Source of the DNA: a virus
IMG/VR virus record: IMGVR_UViG_3300025138_000268
Span: 1-27,447 of that record
DNA length: 27,447 nt
Reading direction: 5' to 3' (one strand)
The notes beneath the pieces were generated by a model. It was not told the origin of the DNA. It made no database searches and was given only the letters and a program-made list of their open reading frames with translations. Within the stretch, counting starts at the first letter, position 1; the number at the start of each line of letters is the position of its first letter. The translations under genes were made by a program, and so were the position numbers. Shown here one piece after another: positions 9,163-17,106 of the stretch.

Positions 9163-9747
9163 TTAAATAAATCTTGCTTGAGTTAAACCTAATTTATCTG
9201 CTTGTACATAATGAGATTTGCAAATAATTGAAATATTAGAACCATAATTACTTAAGTCACCATTTAAAGGTGCATTTATTGGATTTGGATCATTTGGATA
9301 ATCTGGATTTTTACCTACAAAATATTGGTTAGCTATTACTTCATGTACTTCATAATATCCTTCATTATACATAATAATATCACCTACTTGTGGAACTAAA
9401 TCTGCACCATATTGAGCTGTAGTATCTGTATATGACATACCTTCTCCATTAAAATCTTCATTTTTACCTAATAAATCATCTCTTAAAAAACTAAATTGTA
9501 TTTCTTTATTAAAATCAGTTCCTAAATCACTTTCAGGATAAATTTCATCAGTTCTTTCTACTAAAGTATTAAGTAAAACTGGTCCCATATAATATTTTTC
9601 TTCAGCTGCTTCACCATATAAGTTAATTTTTGTTTCTTCTAATTTATATTTGTAGAAAGCACACTGCTCTGTTATAATATCACCCATTAACTCTCTACTC
9701 ATATGTCTGAATAGACTTACATCCCTTTGTGTACCAAATAGTGCCAT
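9163..9747 (-). CDS. gp14-like neck protein
   Basis: 194 residues, starting MALFGTQRDVSLFRHMSREL. The N-terminus (RELMGDIITEQCAFYKYKLEETK), the middle 'YMGPVLLNTLVE' and the segment VPQVGDIIMYNEGYYEVHEV followed by a short FVGKNPDYP stretch recall the 'GDxI...YEVxxV...' core of T4-type gp14 neck proteins. In T4 these join gp13 to complete the head and dock the tail. The gene lies between a larger connector-like gene and the gp15-like gene with gaps of 1 bp on each side. The assignment combines a weak motif match with strong position. Confidence 0.6.
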   Translation of the reverse strand: MALFGTQRDVSLFRHMSRELMGDIITEQCAFYKYKLEETKINLYGEAAEEKYYMGPVLLNTLVERTDEIYPESDLGTDFNKEIQFSFLRDDLLGKNEDFNGEGMSYTDTTAQYGADLVPQVGDIIMYNEGYYEVHEVIANQYFVGKNPDYPNDPNPINAPLNGDLSNYGSNISIICKSHYVQADKLGLTQARFI

Positions 9748-9748
9748 A

Positions 9749-10969
9749 TTATCCTATATAAATTACTCTTGGAACTCTATCTAACTCTTGCATTACAAAA
9801 TTAGATTCAGCAGTTCTTCTTTCTAATAATTTTTCTCTTGAAGTTTCATCAAAATATGCTCTTAATTGTTCTAATAATGCTGCTTTTTCATCTCTTGCTG
9901 CTTGTAGTAAACTAGCTTGGTTAAGTGTTATTTCAGCGTTAGGTATTGGAACCGTTTCATATTTTCCTCTTACATACCCTAACATTTCTTTACATATAGC
10001 TAAAGTCATTTCAAATATCCAACTTCTACCTATAGAATTTATTCTGGCATATGTAGGATTTTCATAAGGAACTTCAGCTACGGTTTTAATTTTTTCATCA
10101 AATTCATCTAATACTAAAGATGCTGATGATCTTTCTGATTTTAGCATTATTTCTACCCACATAGAGCCTGCTCCTTTTAAGGATCCAGATGCATCTAATT
10201 CATTACCAAATCCTCCATTTGCTTCTCCTGGTATTGGAAATACTCTTAAAACATTATTATGCATTTCAAAAGAAAAATTAGATAATCTAACTTCTTGATT
10301 TAATTCTAATTGTTGTATAACGGCCATATCATAATTTAAAGGCATCATTAAATATCCACCTCCACCTAATCCTCCTAAACCTGCACCTAAACCATCAATA
10401 CCAGCTGCTACTGTTCCTCCTAATCCAAATCCAAATCCGTCATATTGATCAGCCCAATAAGCAGATGCTGGTGGTGCTTCATAAAACACTCTCATAATTT
10501 GAATGTCATTTTTCTTTTTAAACCCTGCATCAGCTGCTATTTTATCTAAATCATAATCTTGAACACCAGATGTTAAATTTACTTTTAATTTATGCCAAGG
10601 AACATTTCCACCTGTACCGGCTTCAGACCCATATTGTTCTGAGTAATCAATTACTCTTCCTAAATTAGGGGTTACAATAGTTTCATTAATGTTTACTGTA
10701 TTTTCTGCACCTTCTAATGTTAAATAATTTTCTCTAATTTTATAAGCATATAATTCATTTCCATATATAGTTACTGCTTCCTCAAATGCAGCATAAAAAT
10801 TTTTATCTTGTAATTCAATTTCAACTAAAGGATATCCTAATCTTAGAGCACAAAAATTTGCTACTTTATCTGCATCTTTTTCAAATTCTATATCACGATC
10901 ATAAAAACCAAAAGGAGTATCTCCTGGATGGAATGAACTAGAACCGGGCCAAATTGGTATGTTTGCCAT
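9749..10969 (-). CDS. gp13-like neck / head-tail connector protein
   Basis: 406 residues, starting MANIPIWPGSSSFHPGDTPF. Residues about 30-75 (KVANFCALRLGYPLVEIEL, then FYAAFEEAVTIYGNEL) resemble the helical N-terminal part of head-tail adaptor proteins. An unusual Gly-rich loop (GFGFGLGGTVAAGIDGLGAG and following) lies at about residues 180-205, followed by MMPLNYDMAVIQ. The C-terminal part is helical and charged (EKAALLEQLRAYFDETSREK). It is the first of three neck/tail-completion genes in the order expected for 13-14-15. It is longer than T4 gp13. Some other portal-associated adaptor is possible. Confidence 0.55.
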   Translation of the reverse strand: MANIPIWPGSSSFHPGDTPFGFYDRDIEFEKDADKVANFCALRLGYPLVEIELQDKNFYAAFEEAVTIYGNELYAYKIRENYLTLEGAENTVNINETIVTPNLGRVIDYSEQYGSEAGTGGNVPWHKLKVNLTSGVQDYDLDKIAADAGFKKKNDIQIMRVFYEAPPASAYWADQYDGFGFGLGGTVAAGIDGLGAGLGGLGGGGYLMMPLNYDMAVIQQLELNQEVRLSNFSFEMHNNVLRVFPIPGEANGGFGNELDASGSLKGAGSMWVEIMLKSERSSASLVLDEFDEKIKTVAEVPYENPTYARINSIGRSWIFEMTLAICKEMLGYVRGKYETVPIPNAEITLNQASLLQAARDEKAALLEQLRAYFDETSREKLLERRTAESNFVMQELDRVPRVIYIG

Positions 10970-10979
10970 AATTTATTTT

Positions 10980-12311
10980 TTAATTAGTTGCTATTGGAGC
11001 GTTAACTATTACATATTCTACATCTACACTTTCTGATACTGCATACACAGATATAAATTCTATATCTTGTTCAAATAAGCCATTAAATTGACTTCCGGAA
11101 CAATTTGGACTTGAAAACATTATAGATGAAGTTGGTAAACATTCCATAGTCCAGTAACTTTTAGTTCCTGTTAATGAAAAATCTTCTGTTTTTAAAATAT
11201 ATCCTAAATCATTAGTTGAATTTCCAATATTTGATTTTGCTACTGTTATAGTATCCCCAACATTATAGTTACTCCCCCCTGTTTGAATGGTTACATTAGT
11301 AGGTTTTACTGTAATATTTGCTGCTTGTAAAGCTGGTAATGTATTTGCTGCTGATGTAGCCATATTTGCTGCAGATAAATTTCCTAAATAATCTCCACTA
11401 ACCGCTCCAAATCCTAAATTTTCTAATGTAGATTCTTCTATTGTAATATCTTGATTAACAGCATATCCTAAACCAACAGCATTAATAACTACTGTTGTGA
11501 TTACTGAACCTGCTGATGTAATTGTAGCTGTTGCTCCTTGCCCTGTAGATGTTGTAAGAGGAACATTATTTACTACTTGATTTATTGATACTGTAGGTAC
11601 TATTATATTAGCTATTGTACTTGATTTTGTTAAATTTCCATTTGATAAAGCACCTGATGGAATTACTAATTGGTCGCCAATAGAATAACCTGATCCTGAT
11701 GTAGTAAATGTTATAGAAGTATAAGTTGGTATTGAAGCATCATTTCCTGTTCCTGCTGTTACTACAACAGAACCACTTACTCCTATTCCTGTACCTCCAG
11801 TTAAACCTATGTTATAAGTTCCTATAGCTGCATTTGTAGTTGCTAAAGGGGTTAATGTAAGTGATGGAGTTAAATTTATAGTTTCATCTGTTACTACTCT
11901 TAATTGCATTCCACTTCCACTAATACTAGTAGTTGGAACATTAGAATAAATTCCTGCTGTGCCACCTATTCCTCCACTTGCATAAGATCCACTTAAATCT
12001 GAGCCTACCTTTCCTGATTCTGATTCACCATTTGATGATGTAAAAGTAACTGCTAAACGATTAGCATCATCCATATTTGTTATTCTCCCATAAGCTATAC
12101 TATATGAAGGGAATAAAGCTGGTCCAGGAATTAAACCATTGGTATTAATTAAGTCTACATTAGTTTTAGCAGGAACTGTTACAATTCTTCTATCATAATT
12201 AGTTACATTAGGAATTCTATAAAAATTTTCATGTACAGTTCTTTGACCGCCAACGATATGCTCTTCTTTTATGTTTACACGAAAAGTATTGGATTTAACA
12301 GTTGATGCCAT
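10980..12311 (-). CDS. putative virion surface protein with repeated GxGYxxGD domains
   Basis: 443 residues of Thr/Ser/Ala/Gly-rich, probably beta-rich sequence. A repeated motif appears at about residues 205 (GSGYSIGDQLVIP), 282 (GLGYAVNQDITIE) and 349 (GSNYNVGDTITVA), suggesting three tandem small beta domains. The same type of motif occurs in the insert of the major capsid protein here (PGRGYAAGDILTF). The ends are different: VPAKTNVDLINTNGLIPGP near the N-terminus and SVDVEYVIVNAPIATN at the C-terminus. There are no catalytic motifs or membrane segments. Located just before the neck genes, it could be a head decoration, whisker or collar protein; the function is not established. An ATATTTATA motif lies 11 nt before the start. 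Confidence 0.55.
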   Translation of the reverse strand: MASTVKSNTFRVNIKEEHIVGGQRTVHENFYRIPNVTNYDRRIVTVPAKTNVDLINTNGLIPGPALFPSYSIAYGRITNMDDANRLAVTFTSSNGESESGKVGSDLSGSYASGGIGGTAGIYSNVPTTSISGSGMQLRVVTDETINLTPSLTLTPLATTNAAIGTYNIGLTGGTGIGVSGSVVVTAGTGNDASIPTYTSITFTTSGSGYSIGDQLVIPSGALSNGNLTKSSTIANIIVPTVSINQVVNNVPLTTSTGQGATATITSAGSVITTVVINAVGLGYAVNQDITIEESTLENLGFGAVSGDYLGNLSAANMATSAANTLPALQAANITVKPTNVTIQTGGSNYNVGDTITVAKSNIGNSTNDLGYILKTEDFSLTGTKSYWTMECLPTSSIMFSSPNCSGSQFNGLFEQDIEFISVYAVSESVDVEYVIVNAPIATN

Positions 12312-12322
12312 AGTATTTTTGT

Positions 12323-12331
12323 TATAAATAT
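12323..12331 (-). promoter_or_regulatory. ATATTTATA motif upstream of the GxGY-repeat protein gene
   Basis: Copy of the recurring motif (TGATATTTATAACAAAA), 11 nt before the ATG, in the 50-bp gap after phoH. Confidence 0.42.
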
Positions 12332-12361
12332 CACAAAAATAAAGTAAATAAATGTAATTAT

Positions 12362-13096
12362 TTATTTTTTTCTACTCTTTCCACTACTTCCAGAAGTATT
12401 TAAAATTCCTTTTTCAGAAGCTGATTCATAAATTTCAATTAAATCATCAACAATAGGATCTCTGTGGTTTTGGAGTAAAGTAACCCCAGTCATTTTTTTA
12501 ATTCTTCGTGAAGCAGCATATAAAAATCTAAAACCTGAGTCTGCTTTTCCTCTTAAATCAATTTGATGATCATCACCACAAACTACCATTTTTGATCTTA
12601 AACCAATTCTAGTTGCTATCATCTCCATTTGTTCGTGAGTAACATTTTGAGCTTCATCTACAATAATACAACTATCTAAAAAAGTTCTTCCTCTCATAAA
12701 AGCTAAAGGTACTATTTCTATTTTACCATCTTCAATTAATTTTTCAACTTTTACTTTATCATAAAGAGTATACATATTTTGATAAATAGGTTGAATCCAA
12801 GGATCCATTTTTTCTCTTAAATCCCCAGGTAAAAATCCAATTTCTTCTTTTGAAACTGTAGGTCTGGTTATTATTATTTTTGAATAGTGTCTTCTTAGAA
12901 GTCCGTCTAAAGCTATATTACATGCTAATAATGTTTTTCCAGAACCTGCTCTACCAGCTAATATTGTTAAAGTATTTTCTAATATTTTTGCTTTAGCTTC
13001 TTTTTGTTCTTCGTTTAATTGTATTTTAAATTTAATTGGATTCTTCACTATTCTTTTGGGTCTAAATACTTCGTCTGTATGATGGTTTGAGGTCAT
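12362..13096 (-). CDS. phoH: PhoH-family P-loop ATPase
   Basis: 244 residues. The Walker A motif is at about residues 47-55 (AGRAGSGKT) and Walker B at 143-150 (CIIVDEAQ), followed by NVTHEQMEMIATRIG and VVCGDDHQIDLRG, all hallmark PhoH-family segments. ITRPTVSKEEIGFLPGD is the other conserved block. PhoH genes are common in marine phages; the family has ATPase and, for some members, RNA-related activity, but the phage function is unresolved. The ATG overlaps the end of the phosphatidylserine decarboxylase gene by 35 bp, so translation is probably coupled. The PhoH domain begins near residue 22, so this start leaves a short basic extension (FRPKRIVKNP). Confidence 0.93.
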   Translation of the reverse strand: MTSNHHTDEVFRPKRIVKNPIKFKIQLNEEQKEAKAKILENTLTILAGRAGSGKTLLACNIALDGLLRRHYSKIIITRPTVSKEEIGFLPGDLREKMDPWIQPIYQNMYTLYDKVKVEKLIEDGKIEIVPLAFMRGRTFLDSCIIVDEAQNVTHEQMEMIATRIGLRSKMVVCGDDHQIDLRGKADSGFRFLYAASRRIKKMTGVTLLQNHRDPIVDDLIEIYESASEKGILNTSGSSGKSRKK

Positions 13097-13805
13097 TATG
13101 GGTTATTTTAATTAGTTTATCAAGGCCTGCATTAATATGATTTGTTTTATTTAATAAAAGATCAAATTTAAATCTTTTATCTAAAGGTAAAACTAAATCT
13201 ACTTGGGAACCCCACCTAATTAAACTAAATCTTTCATTTTGAGTACAAAGATCTTGTTGTTTTTTAAATGGAGCTATTACATTTACATCTTCATCGGCTA
13301 TTTGAATTATATGATATGTGTAATCTAAAGAAGGTACATATATCTGGTTAGACATTCTTTCGTTAAATTTTAAATAATCCATATTATTAGGATTAATAAC
13401 TCTATTTAATATATCCTTTTCGACAGCTAACATGGGTTTGTTAGTTGATTCAATAGGTTCTAAATTTTTATATTTTATAACACCTCCATAAGGTATTCTA
13501 TTAATATGTACATCATAAAAAGACATAAATATTCCTATTACTAATGAAGGTTGTTTATAGGTTTTATCTCCCATAACATCTTGAAGTGTATAATCTATAC
13601 CTTTTATTTCAAGTACTTGCTCCCCAGGTTGGGCTACTTTTTGATATAAAATAGTTCCATCAGCTGGGCTATAAAAATGTTCATGGTCTATATGTGTAGG
13701 TCTTATTGGGTCTCTAAAAAAGAAATTATTACTTAATTCACCTACCGACATTTTAGATAATTCTGCAACTTCTCCATTTAGCCAATCTTCTAAAGTCTCA
13801 GCCAT
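13062..13805 (-). CDS. psd: phosphatidylserine decarboxylase (phage-encoded)
   Basis: 247 residues. Matches the pyruvoyl-dependent phosphatidylserine decarboxylase pattern: YSPADGTI (Asp49), SFYDVHINRIPYGGVI (His100), and ERFSLIRWGSQVDLVLP with Gly199-Ser200. Family members self-cleave before this Ser to form the pyruvoyl group that converts phosphatidylserine to phosphatidylethanolamine at the membrane. The usual LGST motif reads WGSQ here, but the Ser is kept. No N-terminal membrane anchor is visible, so this is a short form. The ATG shares its A with the TAA of the upstream pentein gene (TAATG), indicating translational coupling, and the end overlaps phoH. Whether it cleaves and is active cannot be told from the sequence. 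Confidence 0.88.
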   Translation of the reverse strand: MAETLEDWLNGEVAELSKMSVGELSNNFFFRDPIRPTHIDHEHFYSPADGTILYQKVAQPGEQVLEIKGIDYTLQDVMGDKTYKQPSLVIGIFMSFYDVHINRIPYGGVIKYKNLEPIESTNKPMLAVEKDILNRVINPNNMDYLKFNERMSNQIYVPSLDYTYHIIQIADEDVNVIAPFKKQQDLCTQNERFSLIRWGSQVDLVLPLDKRFKFDLLLNKTNHINAGLDKLIKITHNDLKPSYRRSI

Positions 13806-14719
13806 TAAAGAAGTGATTTAAAATGATCAACTCTATTTAAATGCATTACCATGCAACTTAACATAGCTCCAGATTTCATGTATTCTGATAAATTAAATAT
13901 TATTGGTTCCATTCCTTCATCAGAACATATTTTTTCTAATGAAGTTATTTTGTGTTTTTCACCTTCATAAAATTCATCTCCTTGTTTCATTTCAGATATA
14001 TTAGAGGCACATAAAACCATATTACCTAATCTAACAGAATTGGCCATCCCATACATTGAATCATCAGCATCTATGTCTATTATGTTAGTATATTTGCTTA
14101 TTTGCGCTAACTCCGTCTTATCATATAGTTCCGTACAAACCATAGTTGACCGCGTATTTAACGGAAATATACTACAATCTAAATGATACATATACTCATC
14201 AACCATTTTAACTTTAATAATATTCATATCAAAATTTTCTTCCATCCAATGATAAGTTTGAATATCCGAACGAATATCATACCCACCTATATAAACATTA
14301 TCTTTTAAATATTTTATGTCTGCTTCACCTTCCCACTTATAAGGAGATATATGTGTTTTATAACCCATTTGATTAAAGAATTTTTCACCTACATATTCTT
14401 CACCTTGTCTAGGAGGAGAAGTATAATTAGATAATAAAATATGATTTTTATCTTTAATGTGGGGTAATTGTAGACCTAAATTTGCCACATATATTAAATC
14501 TTGAAAATTACCTTCTGAGGGTAGTAAATGTACCAATGATTGACCCGCCATAAAATTATACAAATCCATAAATTGCTTATATGCTTTAGGTCTATTAATA
14601 GATAATTCTTTTTCTGACATTTCTTTCATCCAAACATTATTTGGATTATTAGTAGAAAAGGTATGTGGGAAATTCATTACGTAACTTTGAATAGGTAACT
14701 GTGAGGGAGTCTCTTTCAT
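13805..14719 (-). CDS. pentein-superfamily enzyme (amidinotransferase / DDAH-like)
   Basis: 304 residues. Segments match the guanidino-group modifying pentein fold: NPNNVWMKEMS (about 25-35, like the substrate-side 'NPWM' region), an E-x-D site at KWEGEADIKYL (Glu132, Asp134), a histidine at MYHLDCSIFPL (His179) and a late cysteine at SGAMLSCMVMHLN (Cys289). This is the usual Glu/Asp-His-Cys catalytic arrangement. Family members transfer or hydrolyse the amidino group of arginine derivatives; the substrate here is unknown. First gene of a three-gene non-structural island after the capsid terminator, with an ATATTTATA motif 34 nt upstream of the ATG. Coupled by TAATG to the phosphatidylserine decarboxylase. 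Confidence 0.78.
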   Translation of the reverse strand: MKETPSQLPIQSYVMNFPHTFSTNNPNNVWMKEMSEKELSINRPKAYKQFMDLYNFMAGQSLVHLLPSEGNFQDLIYVANLGLQLPHIKDKNHILLSNYTSPPRQGEEYVGEKFFNQMGYKTHISPYKWEGEADIKYLKDNVYIGGYDIRSDIQTYHWMEENFDMNIIKVKMVDEYMYHLDCSIFPLNTRSTMVCTELYDKTELAQISKYTNIIDIDADDSMYGMANSVRLGNMVLCASNISEMKQGDEFYEGEKHKITSLEKICSDEGMEPIIFNLSEYMKSGAMLSCMVMHLNRVDHFKSLL

Positions 14720-14753
14720 TTTAAAAACTATTTTATTATTATTTGTGTTCCAC

Positions 14754-14762
14754 TATAAATAT
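14754..14762 (-). promoter_or_regulatory. ATATTTATA motif upstream of the pentein gene
   Basis: Copy of the recurring motif, 34 nt before the ATG and about 32 nt downstream of the capsid-gene terminator. Its place between a terminator and the next gene is what a promoter would show. The activity is inferred. Confidence 0.45.
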
Positions 14763-14795
14763 ACTAACTACTTACTAGGTAAACAAATAATTAAG

Positions 14796-14826
14796 AAAAA
14801 AAAAGCCCCGCTTTCGCGAGGCTTTT
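14796..14826 (-). terminator. rho-independent terminator after the major capsid gene
   Basis: Read on the minus strand: an 11-bp stem (AAAAGCCTCGC pairing with GCGGGGCTTTT, one G-U pair), a GAAA tetraloop, then a run of nine T including those of the stem. It lies 24 bp after the capsid stop codon. It should end the scaffold-capsid transcript before the metabolic island. Confidence 0.9.
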
Positions 14827-14849
14827 AATTATTATGTTAAAATATACTA

Positions 14850-17069
14850 TTAAAGTGTATTTAGATTTGATACGAAAATTCTTCCGTAAAATTCTGGTCT
14901 TAACATTTTCTTAGCATAACGAGTTAATAAACCTTTTCTTGGAGTGAAGGTTGTTGGATCGTATACTAATGGAGTCATGATTAATGGAATATATGGAGCA
15001 AATACTGCACCTGCTTCCAAGAATTGTCCACCTCTATATCCTAATAATATAGTATTATCAGTCATATATGGGTTTTTGTAAACTTGGTATCTTCCATTCA
15101 TTGATCCAGCTTTCTGTACACCAAATGCATAGCTCATTTTAGCAGCATCACCATCTGAGTTACTAGCAAATCCTGGAATAGATTCGATAATAGTAGCTAC
15201 TGATGGGGAACATACCATAAAATTAGCTCCACCTCTAAGTGTTCTTTGGTGAATGATGTTACTTAACTTCTGAACTTTAGTTCCTAATGTTTGGAACCAT
15301 TGTCCTTGAGAGTTAAAGAAATTCAAGTTACCATTTACAACACCTCCAGCACCAATTGCTAGGTTGTTTGTAGCACTCCAATATTCATCTCCAGCACCTG
15401 CTGATTCGATTAACATTGAAAGGATTTCTTGATCAATTTCTAATGAAATATACTCACTCATGATTGAAGTTAATTCAGCTTCTGCATCTAGAGAATGGTA
15501 AGCGTTAAGATCTTGAGCAAACTCAGGAGTCCAAACAGCTTTTAATTTTCTAGTTTTAGCAACGATAGCTTCACTTGACATTGCAACGTTGATTTCTGGA
15601 ATAGCAATTGGAGTATTGAAACCAGAACCACCAGCAGCAGGATCACCTAAAGCAGCATTTTGATCTTCAAAATCACCTCTGTTATTGTCAGAAGGTTGTA
15701 ATGTTTGTTGAGCGTTAAATCCAGTTACTGTTGAATTAACACCAGCACCTAAATCTACTACCCATCCTGCAGTTGCACCTGCAGCTGAAATAGTACCTAA
15801 TCCGAAGAAAGATATTACACCAGCAGCTGGAATATCAGCAGCGATTAATGTTAATACAATGTTTGTACCGGCAACAACAGCACCTGATAAAGGAAGCGCA
15901 GCAGCAGAGAATGTTAAAATATCTCCAGCAGCATAACCTCTACCTGGGTTGTTTACAATTACTACTGCAGCAGCAGCTGAACCTAGTAAATCAATTGTCA
16001 TACCAACACCACTAACCGAAGTTGAAGTTGTAGGTTTAATGTTGAAATCACCAACAGTTGCACCAATAGCAGCACCACCAGTACCACCATTATCTGTAAT
16101 TACACACTGAGCAGTAATATCAGATACTGTAGCAGTAGCTTTTAATGAACCTGCAGCTGCAGCTCCAAGAGCTGGTAAAATAGCACCTTGATCTACTTTT
16201 GTAAATGCTGGTAATTGAGTAGCTAATAAAGCATTACCTGCAGCATTTGAAGTTAAATAGAAACCTTCAATAGCTTCCATATCTGCAAATGTTTGTAGTA
16301 ATGTAGTAGCAGGAACAGCAGCTGATCCAGCAATAGCTCTTGTAGCTGGAGCTGAAACTTTAGTTACTGTAGTAGCAACTGAAGTTTGTAAACCATCAAA
16401 TGATGTACCAACAACACCTGTTAAAGCAAATGGGAAAGTTGAATCTGCATCTAAATCTAGATAGAAATCAGCATTACCAACAACTGCACAGTTAGCCAAT
16501 TGACCACCTACAACAGTGTTGAAATTTTGAGTTGAGTATCCAAATCTACCAGCACCATAAAGACCACCTGCAGCAGCGTTACCAAAACCACTAGTGTTAG
16601 TAGCTGGGTTAACTGGTGAAGGAGTACCATATAATGAAGTACCGTTAGCGAATGGTAGTTTAGCAGCATTTGCTCCAGCAGCTGGAGATCCAATTTGCGT
16701 CCCACCATATTGGAAATCTAGATAAAATACTAGACCAGAAGGAAGATTCATTGGTTGAACCGAAACGAATTCTTTCGCTGCGATTTGTCCAAATACCTTT
16801 CTTACTAATGGTAAAGCAACTCCAGCCCATTGGCCTGCAGCTCCCGTACCAGGATTAAAAGTAGCAGTACCTCCACCCGTTTGAGTGTTCTCTGTTACTA
16901 ATTGTTTAGCTTGATTCTCTAAGATCATAGACATATTATTTTTGTCTGTCTCAGAGTCCATGCCTTCAAGTAGTCCTGTTTTGGACCACTTGTTAGCTAA
17001 TCTTGCAGCATCACTTTGCAGTGATTTGTAAGAATTAGCGGATTCTAAAAGTGAATTTAATTGTGACAT
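14850..17069 (-). CDS. major capsid protein, gp23-like, with large insert
   Basis: 739 residues. Residues about 80-121 (GQWAGVALPLVRKVFGQIAA, then KEFVSVQPMNLPSGLVF) match the T4 gp23 core, and from about 490 the match resumes (AKTRKLKAVWTPEFAQDLNA, then YHSLDAEAELTSIMSEYISL). T4 gp23 has 521 residues; the excess is an Ala/Gly/Thr-rich insert around 125-480 that includes PGRGYAAGDILTF at 375-383. This is probably a surface-exposed domain. The N-terminal ~60 residues contain (I/L)-x-E sites such as MILE at 48-51, where a gp21-type protease could trim. The gene follows the scaffold by 37 bp and is closed by a strong terminator. Its sequence is visibly richer in G/C than its neighbours. Confidence 0.93.
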   Translation of the reverse strand: MSQLNSLLESANSYKSLQSDAARLANKWSKTGLLEGMDSETDKNNMSMILENQAKQLVTENTQTGGGTATFNPGTGAAGQWAGVALPLVRKVFGQIAAKEFVSVQPMNLPSGLVFYLDFQYGGTQIGSPAAGANAAKLPFANGTSLYGTPSPVNPATNTSGFGNAAAGGLYGAGRFGYSTQNFNTVVGGQLANCAVVGNADFYLDLDADSTFPFALTGVVGTSFDGLQTSVATTVTKVSAPATRAIAGSAAVPATTLLQTFADMEAIEGFYLTSNAAGNALLATQLPAFTKVDQGAILPALGAAAAGSLKATATVSDITAQCVITDNGGTGGAAIGATVGDFNIKPTTSTSVSGVGMTIDLLGSAAAAVVIVNNPGRGYAAGDILTFSAAALPLSGAVVAGTNIVLTLIAADIPAAGVISFFGLGTISAAGATAGWVVDLGAGVNSTVTGFNAQQTLQPSDNNRGDFEDQNAALGDPAAGGSGFNTPIAIPEINVAMSSEAIVAKTRKLKAVWTPEFAQDLNAYHSLDAEAELTSIMSEYISLEIDQEILSMLIESAGAGDEYWSATNNLAIGAGGVVNGNLNFFNSQGQWFQTLGTKVQKLSNIIHQRTLRGGANFMVCSPSVATIIESIPGFASNSDGDAAKMSYAFGVQKAGSMNGRYQVYKNPYMTDNTILLGYRGGQFLEAGAVFAPYIPLIMTPLVYDPTTFTPRKGLLTRYAKKMLRPEFYGRIFVSNLNTL

Positions 17070-17106
17070 AATTTTTTTAAATTTTTTAGTCGTTAATAAT
17101 TGATTT

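Noticed and set aside
16508-16858. Short frames on both strands within the capsid gene
   Set aside because: Lie wholly inside the clear gp23-like gene in other frames, with no family resemblance.
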